A stretch of DNA of 64,000 bases from an uncultured Anaerolineae bacterium (lineage in GTDB: Bacteria > Chloroflexota > Anaerolineae > J036 > Brachytrichaceae). The position numbers and the translations under genes are program-made. Below the pieces are notes generated by a model that was not told where the DNA came from, ran no database searches, and was given only the letters and a program-made list of their open reading frames with translations. Position 1 is the stretch's first letter; each line of letters opens with the position of its first letter. This document shows, in pieces, positions 1 through 8,559 of this stretch. The DNA is taken from positions 248,001 through 312,000 of the forward strand of contig CALGMA010000008.1 in assembly GCA_937959265.1 (NCBI GenBank). Reading direction: 5' to 3'.

Positions 1-698
1 GCTTGTTCCAGGATCTGCGCGCGCGCTTCCTTGCCGATCACACTTTGGAAGTCGCGGCACATCAGTGGATACGGGTGCGGTCCTAGCGCGCTGCCGATGA
101 TGTAGTAGGTGTCGTGCGGATGGGCGACCCAATCGCGGATGGCTTCGTTCACCGCGTCTTTGAGCGTCTTCGTGCCGCTTTCCACTCCGCGCACCTCGGC
201 ACCGAGTAGGCGCATCCGAAAGACGTTTGGCTCCTGGCGGGCCATGTCCACCACACCCATGTAGATGACACACTCCAGCCCAAGCAGCGCGCACGCGGTC
301 GCCGTAGCCACGCCATGTTGGCCGGCGCCGGTCTCGGCGATGATGCGCCGCTTGCCCATGCGTTTGGCCAGCAGGGCCTGGCCCAGGGCGTTGTTGATCT
401 TGTGCGCGCCGGTGTGCAGCAGGTCCTCGCGCTTGAGGTAGATTTGTGCGCCGCCGAGGTGCGCGCTCAGGCGCTGTGCGTGCGTCAACGGCGAAGGCCG
501 GCCGACGTAGGTCTTGAGCAGGTGCTCGTATTCGGCGCGAAAACCCGGATCATCGCGCAATTCCTCGTATGCCTCGATCACGTCGTCCAGCACCGGTATC
601 AGCGTCTCGGGCACAAAGCGCCCGCCGTAGGGGCCGAACTTGCCGCGCGCGTCCGGTAGGGTGGGGCGCGCGATCTCGAATCCCGTTTGCGTACTCAT
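1..698 (-). CDS. trpB: Tryptophan synthase beta chain, 3' end missing
   Basis: TrpB joins indole and L-serine into tryptophan with PLP, as the beta part of the alpha2-beta2 complex. Reading leftward from ATG at 698 gives about 232 residues that start [16 protein letters not shown] and continue with [27 protein letters not shown] (its Lys is the PLP Schiff-base residue) and [16 protein letters not shown], all TrpB hallmarks. The gene runs off the left edge, so the C-terminal part (about 40 percent of a usual 400-residue TrpB) is not visible. It is divergent from the rhodanese gene. No other trp gene is in the window. Confidence 0.95.
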   Translation of the reverse strand, partial: MSTQTGFEIARPTLPDARGKFGPYGGRFVPETLIPVLDDVIEAYEELRDDPGFRAEYEHLLKTYVGRPSPLTHAQRLSAHLGGAQIYLKREDLLHTGAHKINNALGQALLAKRMGKRRIIAETGAGQHGVATATACALLGLECVIYMGVVDMARQEPNVFRMRLLGAEVRGVESGTKTLKDAVNEAIRDWVAHPHDTYYIIGSALGPHPYPLMCRDFQSVIGKEARAQILEQ

Positions 699-760
699 CG
701 TTGCCGACTTTATCACCAGTTGCGCTTTTCGTCTGGCAGGCGGCGCGCTTTCTCTTGAGC

Positions 761-783
761 AGACGGAGGCATTGCCTTCGTCT
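761..783. repeat. Short imperfect palindrome (copy 1 of a dispersed family)
   Basis: Two 11-base arms flank a single central base, with one mismatch between the arms. The core AGGCATTGCCTTCG also occurs at 10754-10783 and 41228-41260, all three between genes. This copy lies in the divergent gap between trpB and the rhodanese gene. I see no terminator-style T run. Confidence 0.6.
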
Positions 784-831
784 ACCCAGCACATCCTCCA
801 AGGCGTGGGCGACTCATCGGGTTGCGCCACT

Positions 832-860
832 TTGCTAGCATTCAGCTTTTCGAGAATAAT
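832..860 (+). promoter_or_regulatory. Possible sigma-70-type promoter of the rhodanese-esterase unit
   Basis: TTGCTA at 832-837 and AATAAT at 855-860 are 17 bases apart. This would start a transcript a few bases ahead of the GGGA at 871-874 and the ATG at 879. It is a motif match only. Confidence 0.35.
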
Positions 861-878
861 CCGGCCCGTTGGGAATCT

Positions 879-1253
879 ATGAGCGTGATTACGTTAGATG
901 AACTGAAACAGCAGCTCGACGCTGGCGCGCCGTTGACGCTCGTCGAGGTGTTGGCGCCACATGCCTATCGCGAAGCGCATCTACCGGGCGCGATCAACTT
1001 GCCTGTCCTCGGCTTGCGGCACATGGCGGAAGCGATGCTCCCGGACAAACAGGCAACGATCGTTGTGTATTGCTACAACGCCCGCTGTGGCTCGTCGGCA
1101 AAAGCGGCGCGCGTGTTGGGTGAGCTGGGTTATGCGAACGTGCGCGAATTCCGCGACGGCAAAGAAGCCTGGATTGCGGCCGGCTATCCAGTCGAAGGCG
1201 AAGCGATGCCGGCCGCACTGGCCGCATCGTCTGTTGAGCAACATCCGCATTAG
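879..1253 (+). CDS. Single-domain rhodanese (sulfurtransferase-like) protein
   Basis: The protein is 124 residues and one rhodanese domain. It has the N-terminal [22 protein letters not shown] segment (Asp of the usual DVR is not conserved), then the loop [11 protein letters not shown] with candidate active-site Cys65 and a second Cys70, and ends with [16 protein letters not shown]. Such proteins move sulfane sulfur or act as thiol and cyanide sulfurtransferases in the cytosol; the substrate cannot be told. An in-frame ATG lies at 822, but 879 has GGGA just upstream and begins at the domain edge. The esterase gene follows after 3 bases, so the two are probably co-transcribed. Confidence 0.85.
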   Translation: MSVITLDELKQQLDAGAPLTLVEVLAPHAYREAHLPGAINLPVLGLRHMAEAMLPDKQATIVVYCYNARCGSSAKAARVLGELGYANVREFRDGKEAWIAAGYPVEGEAMPAALAASSVEQHPH

Positions 1254-1256
1254 CGT

Positions 1257-1922
1257 ATGGAAACACCTCGACTCTCCCTGCATCATCGCTTTCGGCGCGC
1301 CCCGCGACCGGTAGTGGACGGCCGTGCGCCGTTGCTCATCTTGCTGCATGGCTATGGCAGCAATGAAGATGACCTAATGGGCCTGGCGCCTTACCTGGAT
1401 CCGCGCTTCAGCGTGATCAGCGTCCGTGCGCCGCACGTGTTGGGCGCGGGCAGCTATGCCTGGTTTCCCATCGTCTGGGATGAGCGAGGACTCTTTGTCG
1501 AGCTGGCCGATGTCGTCGCGGCGATTCAACTGGCTGTAGCTTTCGTAGAGCAGGCCATCGCTGCCTACCGTGCCGATCCGCAGCATACCCTGTTGTTGGG
1601 GTTCAGCCAGGGCGCGACGATGAGCGCAGGGGTGGTTGTGCGTCGCTCCGATCTCGTTGCCGGGGTGGCGCTGATGAGTGGCTTTACACCGGCCGAGTTG
1701 GTCGCGCCGGGCATCGTGCTGAACGGCAAGCCGGTGCTGATTACGCACGGCCGGTTCGACGACATGGTGCCGGTGCAGATGGGCCGCGCGACGCGCGACC
1801 TATTCGAATCGCTCGGCGCAGCGGTGACCTACCGCGAATATGCAATGGGTCATCAGATCAACGATGCCTGCCTGGAAGACGCGGATCGCTGGATGACCGA
1901 CTGGCTGGCGACTCTTGCTTGA
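1257..1922 (+). CDS. Alpha/beta hydrolase, phospholipase/carboxylesterase family
   Basis: This 221-residue cytosolic serine hydrolase belongs to the YpfH/carboxylesterase group. LLHGYGSNEDDL forms the oxyanion region, GFSQG gives nucleophile Ser117, HGRFDDMVP gives Asp168 and GHQI gives His199, so the catalytic triad is complete. Family members hydrolyse short acyl esters or lysophospholipids; the natural substrate here is unknown. The start is 3 bases after the rhodanese stop, which implies translational coupling. Confidence 0.88.
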   Translation: METPRLSLHHRFRRAPRPVVDGRAPLLILLHGYGSNEDDLMGLAPYLDPRFSVISVRAPHVLGAGSYAWFPIVWDERGLFVELADVVAAIQLAVAFVEQAIAAYRADPQHTLLLGFSQGATMSAGVVVRRSDLVAGVALMSGFTPAELVAPGIVLNGKPVLITHGRFDDMVPVQMGRATRDLFESLGAAVTYREYAMGHQINDACLEDADRWMTDWLATLA

Positions 1923-2047
1923 TCATCTAGAGGTGGCTGGTGCCTGGTCGCCTGGCTAGTGGCGATTCCGTCCACACGCCGGATGCAGTTCAGCGCGTCA
2001 TCCTCTACATTGGGCGCCGGCTCTCGTGTGCGAGCCAGGAGATGGCT

Positions 2048-2470
2048 ATGGATGCTCAACAAATCGCGCTCGTCCAAAGGACCTTTGCGCGGGTAGAACC
2101 CATCGCGCAGGAAGTGGGCGACTTGTTCTACACCCGGCTCTTCGAGATGGATCCGGGGATCCGCCAGTTGTTCACCGGCGATATGAAAAAGCAAGCGCTG
2201 ATGCTCATGACGGTGATCGGCCTGGCCGTACGCGGGCTTGACCGGCCGGAGACTATCGCGCCGAGCATCAGGGCGCTTGGCCAACGCCACTATCGCTATG
2301 GCGTCACCGTGCCCGATTACAACACCTTTGGCGCGGCACTCATCTGGGCGCTTGAGCAAGTGCTGGGCGATGACTTCACCCCCGAGGTCAAAGCAGCCTG
2401 GATTGAGGCCTACGATGTGCTCGCCGGCGCGATGAAGAAGGCGACGCTGCCGGTTGAAGCAGCAACTTGA
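2048..2470 (+). CDS. Single-domain bacterial globin (Vitreoscilla-type haemoglobin)
   Basis: The 140-residue protein covers only the globin part of the flavohaemoglobin family, with no FAD/NAD reductase domain. GDLFYTRLFEMDP supplies the B10 Tyr (Tyr28), and LGQRHYRYGV supplies the proximal haem His81, followed by the G/H helices ALIWALEQVLGDDFTPEVKAAW. Family roles are oxygen binding and NO detoxification; reduction would need a separate reductase. I chose 2048 because AGGAG at 2037-2041 is 6 bases away; a nearer ATG at 2042 is too close. The gene converges on the dehydrogenase gene, 5 bases apart. Confidence 0.88.
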   Translation: MDAQQIALVQRTFARVEPIAQEVGDLFYTRLFEMDPGIRQLFTGDMKKQALMLMTVIGLAVRGLDRPETIAPSIRALGQRHYRYGVTVPDYNTFGAALIWALEQVLGDDFTPEVKAAWIEAYDVLAGAMKKATLPVEAAT

Positions 2471-2475
2471 TTTCC

Positions 2476-3441
2476 TCAACGACGCCGCGTCTCCCAAATC
2501 TCCGGGTTGAGCAGATGCGGCGGGCGTTCTCCACGCAGCACCTGTAGCGCTTGCAACAGCGTCGTCTCCCAGATGCGATGATGGCCGGCGACCGTGCGGC
2601 TGGCCACGTGCGGCGTGACCACCACGTTGTCGAAGGCCAGTAGGGGATGCGATGGGCTGATCGGCTCGCCGTCGAAGACGTCCAGGCCTGCCCCACCGAT
2701 CTGGCCGCTGCGCAGTGCTTCGGCGAGTGCCTGCTCGTCCACCAGCGCGCCGCGTGCGACGTTGATGAACAGCGCGCCGCGTTTCATCTGGACGAAGCGT
2801 TCGGCATTCATGAAGTGATGCGTCTCTGGCGTAACCGGCACATGGAGCGAGACGATGTCGGCTTCGCTCAGCACGTCTTCCAATGCGGGCGCAAGTGCGA
2901 TGCCCATATCCCGCGCGCGCGTGGGTGGAATGTAGGGGTCGAACGCCAGCACGCGCATCTCGAAGGCCAAGCCATAGCGCGCCACCCGGCCGCCGATGCG
3001 CCCGAGGCCGATCAAGCCGAGCGCGCGCCCATACAGCTCCAGCCCCTTGCTCTCTTCGTGTCCCCAAAACGATCCCCAGCCGGTGGCGCGCAAAGCGCGG
3101 TTGGCCTGCACGACCTTCTTGGCCACGGTCATGATCAGCGCCCAGGCGTGCTCGGCGGTGCTGATAGTCGGCGCATCTGGCGCATAGACGACCGGGATGT
3201 GTCGCGCAGTCGCTGCGGCCAGGTCAATGTTGTCGTAACCCACGCCCAGCCGGGCGATCACTTTGAGCTTGGGCGCGCGGTCCATGCGCGCGCCGTCGTA
3301 ACGCACGTTGCCGGGGCAGATGAACGCCTCGGCTTCTTCGATGCCTTCGAGTGTTGGAGAAGGGCCGAGCGGCTCGGCTATCCCCTCCAGTAAGTGCGCG
3401 CACGAAGGCAGCAGCGCGTCGTCGAGCCAGATTTTGAACAT
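2476..3441 (-). CDS. D-2-hydroxyacid dehydrogenase (phosphoglycerate/hydroxypyruvate type)
   Basis: This NAD(P)-dependent enzyme has 321 residues. It contains GLIGLGRIGGRVARYG (Rossmann motif, 143-158), NVARGALVDEQAL with catalytic Arg230, DVFDGEP with Glu259 and TPHVAS with His278. It interconverts a 2-hydroxy acid and a 2-oxo acid. It is the last gene of the leftward operon that starts with the sugar-binding protein at 8342, so it may reduce a glyoxylate- or hydroxypyruvate-like aldolase product; this role is inferred. A longer reading frame from 3489 would run into the aldolase gene; the ATG at 3441 has GAGAG just upstream. Confidence 0.88.
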   Translation of the reverse strand: MFKIWLDDALLPSCAHLLEGIAEPLGPSPTLEGIEEAEAFICPGNVRYDGARMDRAPKLKVIARLGVGYDNIDLAAATARHIPVVYAPDAPTISTAEHAWALIMTVAKKVVQANRALRATGWGSFWGHEESKGLELYGRALGLIGLGRIGGRVARYGLAFEMRVLAFDPYIPPTRARDMGIALAPALEDVLSEADIVSLHVPVTPETHHFMNAERFVQMKRGALFINVARGALVDEQALAEALRSGQIGGAGLDVFDGEPISPSHPLLAFDNVVVTPHVASRTVAGHHRIWETTLLQALQVLRGERPPHLLNPEIWETRRR

Positions 3442-3460
3442 ACTCTCGCCCCCGATCCGC

Positions 3461-4249
3461 TCAGTAGATGCCGCCGGTCTGTTGACCATTCACCTGGCCG
3501 CCGCGCAGGGCCTTCACTGCAGCCGAGGCAGCTGCTGCCAGCAGGTTGCCGTCGGAGGAGATGGTGACCAACCGAAAGCCTTTGGCGACCATCTTGAGCG
3601 CGTAGTCGGTCGAGGCGCAGTGAATGCCGGCGATCACGTCGTATCGCTGGCAGGCAGCCACGATCGCATCGAGCGCTGCGACGACTTCAGGACGGGTCGG
3701 GTCGCTCCGCTCCGGGCTGCCCATGCTCAGGCTGAGGTCCGCCGGACCGACATATACGCCGGTGAGGCCGGGCACGCTGACGATGGCTTCGACGTTGGCC
3801 AGCGCCTCGGCCGTTTCGACCATGGCGAAGGCGAGCACGTCGTCGGCAGCCGTTTGCTCGTAGTCGCTGCCATAAGCGACGCGGGCGCGAGTGGGGCCGA
3901 AGCTGCGATAGCCGCGCGGCGCGTAGCGACACGCACCGACGAAGCGTTCGCACTCGTCTCGCGAGTTGATCATCGGGCAGATGATGCCGAGCGCGCCGGC
4001 GTCGAGCAGCTTCATGATGATGCCCGGCTCGTTCCACGGCACGCGGGCGAGCGGCACAGGGCCGGCCAGGTTGATCGCTTGCAACATTGGCAGGGCGTGC
4101 GCATAGTCGAGCAGGCCGTGTTGTAGGTCGAGTGTGACGCTATTCCAGCCGGCGCGTGCCATGAGTTCAGCGCTCCAACTGCTGGGGATGGCGCACCAGC
4201 CGTTCACGACGTAACTGCCTTGCGCCCAGATCGTTCTCAAAGGGTTCAT
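3461..4249 (-). CDS. HpcH/HpaI-family aldolase (2-keto-3-deoxy acid aldolase type)
   Basis: This 262-residue class II, metal-dependent TIM barrel carries the family residues: DLQHG (His44), ARVPW (Arg69), MVET (metal Glu145) and GPADLS (metal Asp171), plus the PRGYRSFGPTRA loop. The family splits 2-keto-3-deoxy or 4-hydroxy-2-oxo acids into pyruvate and an aldehyde. In this operon (transporter, SDR, aldolase, hydroxyacid dehydrogenase) it probably performs the carbon-carbon cleavage of an imported sugar acid. The reading frame is open upstream to 4867, but that part lies inside the SDR gene and has no domain; homology begins at the ATG at 4249. Confidence 0.9.
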   Translation of the reverse strand: MNPLRTIWAQGSYVVNGWCAIPSSWSAELMARAGWNSVTLDLQHGLLDYAHALPMLQAINLAGPVPLARVPWNEPGIIMKLLDAGALGIICPMINSRDECERFVGACRYAPRGYRSFGPTRARVAYGSDYEQTAADDVLAFAMVETAEALANVEAIVSVPGLTGVYVGPADLSLSMGSPERSDPTRPEVVAALDAIVAACQRYDVIAGIHCASTDYALKMVAKGFRLVTISSDGNLLAAAASAAVKALRGGQVNGQQTGGIY

Positions 4250-4284
4250 ATGTGTGATATGTGTGAGCTGTAGGTGCTGACGGA

Positions 4285-5076
4285 TCAGGTTGTGCTCCGC
4301 TCTTTGAGAAGCAGCGTGGACATCCCGGCATCGATGTGGAAGATGCTGCCGGTCACCTGGGACGATTCCTCGGAGATGAGGTAGATCACAGCGTAAGCAG
4401 CGTCTTGTGGCGTCTGGTGTCGGCCAAAGAGCTGCCCGGCGCCGCGCGCGCGCAATTCGTTCACGTCCACACCGCGGCTCTCGGCCAGCGCGATCTCGCC
4501 TTCGCTCATCACCCAGCCAGGGATGAGGTAGTTGCATCGGATGCGGTCGGCGCCGTAGGCGCCGGCCAGCGTGCGCGTCAGGTTGAGCAGCGCGCCTTTG
4601 GCGGCGCCGTAGGCGACGAGGTTGGACGAGGCCTGTAGTCCGTGGATTGAGCCGATGTTGACGATGCTGCCACCGCCGGCGCGTTGCATGGCAGGGATGG
4701 CATATTTGCAACAGTAGAACGCGCTGCGCACGTTCACATGCATGATCGCTTCCCAGAGTTCGGTGGTGGTTTCTTCGAGCGTGGCGCGCGGGAACCAGCC
4801 GACGTTGTTCACCAGGCCATCGAGCTTGCCAAAACGTGTGATGGCAGCGTGCACGAGCGCGGCGCAATCGGTCTCGATGGTGACTTCCGTATGTTGGAAG
4901 AAAGCTTGGCCGCCGGCGTCGCGAATCCGTGCAGCGGCCGCTTCGCCTTTCTCGGCTTGTTTATCGGCGATGACCACGCGCGCGCCCTCCTGAGCCAACA
5001 TCTCGGCGATGCCGAAACCGATACCCTGCGCGGCGCCAGTGACGATGACGACTTTATCTTGGACACGATGGGACAT
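4285..5076 (-). CDS. SDR-family oxidoreductase
   Basis: The 263-residue short-chain dehydrogenase has the cofactor motif TGAAQGIGFG (13-22), the NNVG motif (90-93), catalytic Ser143, and YxxxK as Tyr156 and Lys160. It ends with the classical VTGSIFHIDAGMS. The sequence is in the sugar/FabG-like group; in this operon it is likely to oxidise the imported sugar or polyol at a hydroxyl group. The substrate is not known. It is 35 bases ahead of the aldolase gene and 71 bases behind the permease gene, on the same strand. Confidence 0.88.
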   Translation of the reverse strand: MSHRVQDKVVIVTGAAQGIGFGIAEMLAQEGARVVIADKQAEKGEAAAARIRDAGGQAFFQHTEVTIETDCAALVHAAITRFGKLDGLVNNVGWFPRATLEETTTELWEAIMHVNVRSAFYCCKYAIPAMQRAGGGSIVNIGSIHGLQASSNLVAYGAAKGALLNLTRTLAGAYGADRIRCNYLIPGWVMSEGEIALAESRGVDVNELRARGAGQLFGRHQTPQDAAYAVIYLISEESSQVTGSIFHIDAGMSTLLLKERSTT

Positions 5077-5147
5077 AGAGCTATAGGCTGTAGATAGTCA
5101 GTAGTAGGTCTGGAGTTGTGCGTCAACTTGAAACGTGCAACGAGAAA

Positions 5148-5993
5148 TTACCCTTTCACACTGCCGGCCAGCAAGCCACGCATGAATAGCTTGCCCAGCA
5201 ACAGATATACGATGATCGTTGGCGCAGCGGCGATGAGCGCGCCGGCCATTTGGATGTTCCATTCGGTTGTGAAGCTGCCGGCCAGGTTCTGCACGGCTAC
5301 GGTGACCGGTGCAAGGCGAGGGTTGCTCAACACCACCAGGCCGATGATGAAATCGTTCCAGATCGAGGTGAATTGCCAGAGCAGCACCACAGCAAAGGCG
5401 GGCGCGGCGATGGGCAGCAGAATGTGCCGATAGATGCCAAAGAAGCCACAGCCATCTATCTTGCCGGCGTCCACCAAATCGTCCGGTACACCTGCGTAGT
5501 AGCTGCGGAACATCAGCGCCGTGATTGGAATGCCGAACACGCAGTGGATGAAGATCAAACCTGGGATCGTTCCATACAGCCCGACCGAGCGCAACGTCAG
5601 CACCATCGGGATGAGCACACCCTGATAGGGCAGGAACATGCCGATGAGAAAGAGCAAGAAGATAGTATTGCTGCCTTTGAAGCGCCACTTCGAGAAGATG
5701 TAGCCGTTGATCGAACCGATGAACGACGAGATGATTGCTGCCGGCACGGTAATCAACAAGCTGTTGACGAAGTTGGGCGAGACCTTCGACCATGCTTCGG
5801 CAAAACTGCCCAGATACACCCCTCGCGGCAGTTCCCACATGCGCTGGATGCTTACCTCTGCGTATGGTTTGAAGCTGGTGTTTACCAACACGTACACCGG
5901 CATCAGGAAATACAAGGCGAAAGCGATCAGCAGCAAGTAGATCGCGCCGCGCGACCAGATCGTCTGGAAAGAGATGGTTCTGCTCCGCGTCAT
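5148..5993 (-). CDS. Carbohydrate ABC transporter permease, MalG type
   Basis: The 281-residue inner-membrane protein has an N-terminal membrane helix (FALYFLMPVYVLVNTSFK), further helices and the EAA coupling loop DAGKIDGCGFFGIYRHI that contacts the ATPase. It ends with GLLAGSVKG, typical of MalG-type permeases. Its start overlaps the MalF-type gene by 4 bases (ATGA), so the pair is translationally coupled. No ABC ATPase is encoded in this operon, which suggests a shared MsmX-like ATPase elsewhere in the genome (family knowledge). Confidence 0.93.
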   Translation of the reverse strand: MTRSRTISFQTIWSRGAIYLLLIAFALYFLMPVYVLVNTSFKPYAEVSIQRMWELPRGVYLGSFAEAWSKVSPNFVNSLLITVPAAIISSFIGSINGYIFSKWRFKGSNTIFLLFLIGMFLPYQGVLIPMVLTLRSVGLYGTIPGLIFIHCVFGIPITALMFRSYYAGVPDDLVDAGKIDGCGFFGIYRHILLPIAAPAFAVVLLWQFTSIWNDFIIGLVVLSNPRLAPVTVAVQNLAGSFTTEWNIQMAGALIAAAPTIIVYLLLGKLFMRGLLAGSVKG

Positions 5994-6916
5994 CGCTCTT
6001 GCTCCTTGCGCACGCTTAACAGATAGGGCACGACCAGGAAGACCGATAAGATGATCATGAAGGCGCCGATGACTGCGCTGAGCGAGAAACGGTTAGCAGT
6101 GAACATTTGCTCGAACATGTGATAAGCCAGCATATCCGTTGAAAAGGCTTGACCGCTGCCGCTAATTACGGTGACGATATCGAATACGCGGATTGCACCC
6201 ATGCCGGTGAGCACAATGGCGGTGTATGTGACCGGCGCCAGCATCGGGATGATGATATGCCGATATAGCGCCCAGGTGCTGCAGCCATCCATCTGTGCTG
6301 CCTCTTTCACCTCGGAAGGGATGCCGCGCAGGCCGGCCAGATATAACGCCATGACATACCCAGCGAATTGCCATGATGAGGCAATGGTGATGAACACGAT
6401 GCCCCACGTCGGATCGGCGAACCACTTCGACTTGAGAAAGCCGAGCCCTAAGGACTCGAACAGCAGGTTGATCCCTGTTTCTGGACGCATCAACCAGCGC
6501 CAGGCCACTCCGGTCACGACGGCAGAAACGGCGAACGGAAAGATGAAGATGGTGCGGAAGACGGCTTCGCCCTTGATGTGCTGATCGAGCAGCGATGCAA
6601 GCAGAAACCCGATGATGAGGCACTGGCTCATGAAGCCGAGCGCGTACAACGTCAGGTTGCGCAGATTCATCTGGAAGCGGAAGCTGCTGAGCATGCGCTC
6701 CCAGTTCCGCAATCCGACGAACGTGTAATCAATGACCGAAGTATTCCAATTGACAGTCGAGATCCAGAACGTCCAGGCGATGAAGGTGTAGATGAAGATC
6801 GCAACCGCGATGATCGAGGGGGTGAGCACCACGATTGCTAGCAACAGGTCGCGATTGATGTGCCGCCGCGATGTCCTGGGAGCAGTAGTCGAGAGCGTAG
6901 TCGGGCCGACAGCCAT
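5990..6916 (-). CDS. Carbohydrate ABC transporter permease, MalF type
   Basis: The 308-residue protein has about six membrane helices, the first at about residues 28-50. The EAA loop KEAAQMDGCSTWALYRHI is followed by IIPMLAP. It pairs with the MalG-type protein encoded just downstream to form the membrane channel for the sugar delivered by the binding protein encoded upstream. A perfect 15-bp hairpin lies between this gene and the binding-protein gene and may lower permease expression relative to the binding protein. Confidence 0.93.
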   Translation of the reverse strand: MAVGPTTLSTTAPRTSRRHINRDLLLAIVVLTPSIIAVAIFIYTFIAWTFWISTVNWNTSVIDYTFVGLRNWERMLSSFRFQMNLRNLTLYALGFMSQCLIIGFLLASLLDQHIKGEAVFRTIFIFPFAVSAVVTGVAWRWLMRPETGINLLFESLGLGFLKSKWFADPTWGIVFITIASSWQFAGYVMALYLAGLRGIPSEVKEAAQMDGCSTWALYRHIIIPMLAPVTYTAIVLTGMGAIRVFDIVTVISGSGQAFSTDMLAYHMFEQMFTANRFSLSAVIGAFMIILSVFLVVPYLLSVRKEQER

Positions 6917-6930
6917 TCGAGTATATCGAA

Positions 6931-6964
6931 TGACGCCTGACAGGCGGCTGCCTGTCAGGCGTCA
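6931..6964 (-). terminator. Perfect 15-bp hairpin between binding-protein and permease genes
   Basis: Arms at 6931-6945 and 6950-6964 pair perfectly around a 4-base loop (GGCT). No T run follows on the minus strand, so this looks more like an mRNA-stabilising or attenuating hairpin than a full terminator. Intergenic hairpins between malE and malF in other bacteria have that role. The hairpin shape resembles the one at 21703-21738, with a shared CAGGC...GCCTG core. Confidence 0.6.
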
Positions 6965-6995
6965 CGAAGCGTTTAGTCCCATGTGCATGTGCGGT

Positions 6996-8342
6996 TCATC
7001 CGCTGAGGCCGGCTGTGCCTGCAGCGTCGACCAGTTGCTTGGCCGCTGCTTCGACGTCTTTGCTGGCCAGCAGCGTGCTGACGACCGTGTCGTAATCGTT
7101 CACGAAGCCCTGTGGGGCGGCCGCGCCGTGCTGGATGCTGCCGACGATCGTGTTGGTCTTGAAGGCCTCGATCGTCTCTTTCAGGTAGTCGTCGTACTTC
7201 GACAGATCGGGGTCAGTGCGGGCTGGGATGGACCCCTTGATCGGGTTGAAGGCGTCCTGACCTTCGCGGCTGCCGCACAGTTTCAACCAGTTGATGACGT
7301 TCTCGCGGTTCTTCACGTTCTTGGGCAGGCCGAACGAGTCGGACAGTGCGACGAACACGCCGTTCGTATTGGGTGCCGGCGCCCAGTGATAATCCATAAA
7401 GCCGGCGGACTTGAACAAGCCGTGTGTCCAGTCGCCCATGATCATGGTTGAAGCTTTGCCGCTGGTCATGACCTCGTTGATGTCGCCCCAGGCCACGCTC
7501 TGGTAACCTTCTTGCGCGAATTCGTGCGACTTCAGCAGCAAGCCCATCGCTTCCTTGACGCCCGCGTCGTCCCAGCGGGTCTGGCCGTTGAACAGGCCGA
7601 GATACTTCTCGGGGCCGAGCACAGCGACCAGGATATTCTCGAATACGTGCGCGGAGAAGTTCGGATCTGCCCCGGCCACGGCCAACGCGCCAATGCCCTT
7701 CGCCTTCAGCTTTTCAGCGTAGGCGAACCATTCGTCCCAGGTTGCCGGCGGCTTCTCCATGCCTGTATCAGCCAGGTGCTTGACGTTGTACCACATCACG
7801 TTCGAACGATGGATGTTGACCGGCACTGAGTAAGGCTTGCCTTCGTATGATGCCAGCTCGATCAGGCCTTTGGGGAACGCCTCGTTCCAGCCTTCCGACG
7901 CATATAGCTCGGACAAGTCTTCCATGCGACCGGCCTTCACATGGCTGCCGATCAATTCCTGGCCGAGATGCACCTGGAAGCTGTCGGGCGGGTCGCCGCC
8001 GATCATGCGCGTTTCGAGCACGGCCTTCATGTTGCCGCCTTGACCGGCGCCGCCGGCTAGCGCTGCGTTGATGATCTCGACGTTCGGATACTTCTCGCGA
8101 TACAGCTTGTAAAGTGCTTCGAGCGCTTCGACTTCGCCGCCGCTCGTCCACCACGAAAAGATCTCGAGCTTGCCACCACCGCTGGTCGCAGGTTGTTCGG
8201 CGGGCTTGCTTTCCGCCGGCGCTGCCGGAGCGGCCGGTGCTGATGCGGGCGGCGCAGCGCACGCAGCGAGTGCAGCGCCGGCTGCACCGAGTCCGAGCAA
8301 CTTCAGGGTTTGCCTTCGGGTGAATTTCTGATTCCGCTTCAT
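6996..8342 (-). CDS. Sugar ABC transporter substrate-binding lipoprotein
   Basis: The protein is about 448 residues from the ATG at 8342. It begins with a Tat-like motif (TRRQTLKLLG) followed by lipobox LAAC (Cys28) and an Ala/Pro-rich linker, then a cluster B/MalE-type solute-binding fold (LEIFSWWTSGGEVEALEALY). It is an exported, lipid-anchored sugar receptor. AGGAGG lies 8 bases ahead of 8342. A further in-frame ATG at 8369 encodes the same MKRNQ pentapeptide again, a small duplication around the ribosome site. It is the first gene of the operon ending at 2476. Confidence 0.92.
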   Translation of the reverse strand: MKRNQKFTRRQTLKLLGLGAAGAALAACAAPPASAPAAPAAPAESKPAEQPATSGGGKLEIFSWWTSGGEVEALEALYKLYREKYPNVEIINAALAGGAGQGGNMKAVLETRMIGGDPPDSFQVHLGQELIGSHVKAGRMEDLSELYASEGWNEAFPKGLIELASYEGKPYSVPVNIHRSNVMWYNVKHLADTGMEKPPATWDEWFAYAEKLKAKGIGALAVAGADPNFSAHVFENILVAVLGPEKYLGLFNGQTRWDDAGVKEAMGLLLKSHEFAQEGYQSVAWGDINEVMTSGKASTMIMGDWTHGLFKSAGFMDYHWAPAPNTNGVFVALSDSFGLPKNVKNRENVINWLKLCGSREGQDAFNPIKGSIPARTDPDLSKYDDYLKETIEAFKTNTIVGSIQHGAAAPQGFVNDYDTVVSTLLASKDVEAAAKQLVDAAGTAGLSG

Positions 8343-8527
8343 GGGTATGACCTCCTGGTTCCTTTTCATCGTTCGTCTGCGCTATCTGCAGCCTGTTCTC
8401 CACGTGCCGGCAGAGTGACATGCGGAAGTGGCATGACAGGGCGCACGATGTAGCTTGCCCAATGTATTACAGCCTGTGCCCAAAGGCAAATGATGTACTT
8501 CAGCGCAGGAAGGTAGATCACGCGTTC

Positions 8528-8533
8528 TATAAT
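8528..8533 (+). promoter_or_regulatory. -10 element ahead of uvrB
   Basis: A consensus TATAAT stands 26 bases ahead of the uvrB ATG. No good -35 hexamer is seen at 16-18 bases upstream. The 217-base gap to the divergent binding-protein gene must hold both promoters. I found no convincing LexA-type operator. Confidence 0.45.
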
Positions 8534-8559
8534 GCGTTTGCTGCTGTCACAGTCGCCCA

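Noticed and set aside
1853..3067. A 404-codon open frame on the minus strand
   Set aside because: It is an out-of-frame reading across the globin and hydroxyacid dehydrogenase genes, very rich in Arg and Ala, without recognisable motifs.
2647..3393. A 248-codon plus-strand frame
   Set aside because: It is antisense to the hydroxyacid dehydrogenase, which has all catalytic residues on the minus strand.
4250..4867. N-terminal extension of the aldolase frame
   Set aside because: It lies within the SDR gene in another frame and has no homology; the aldolase fold starts at the ATG at 4249.
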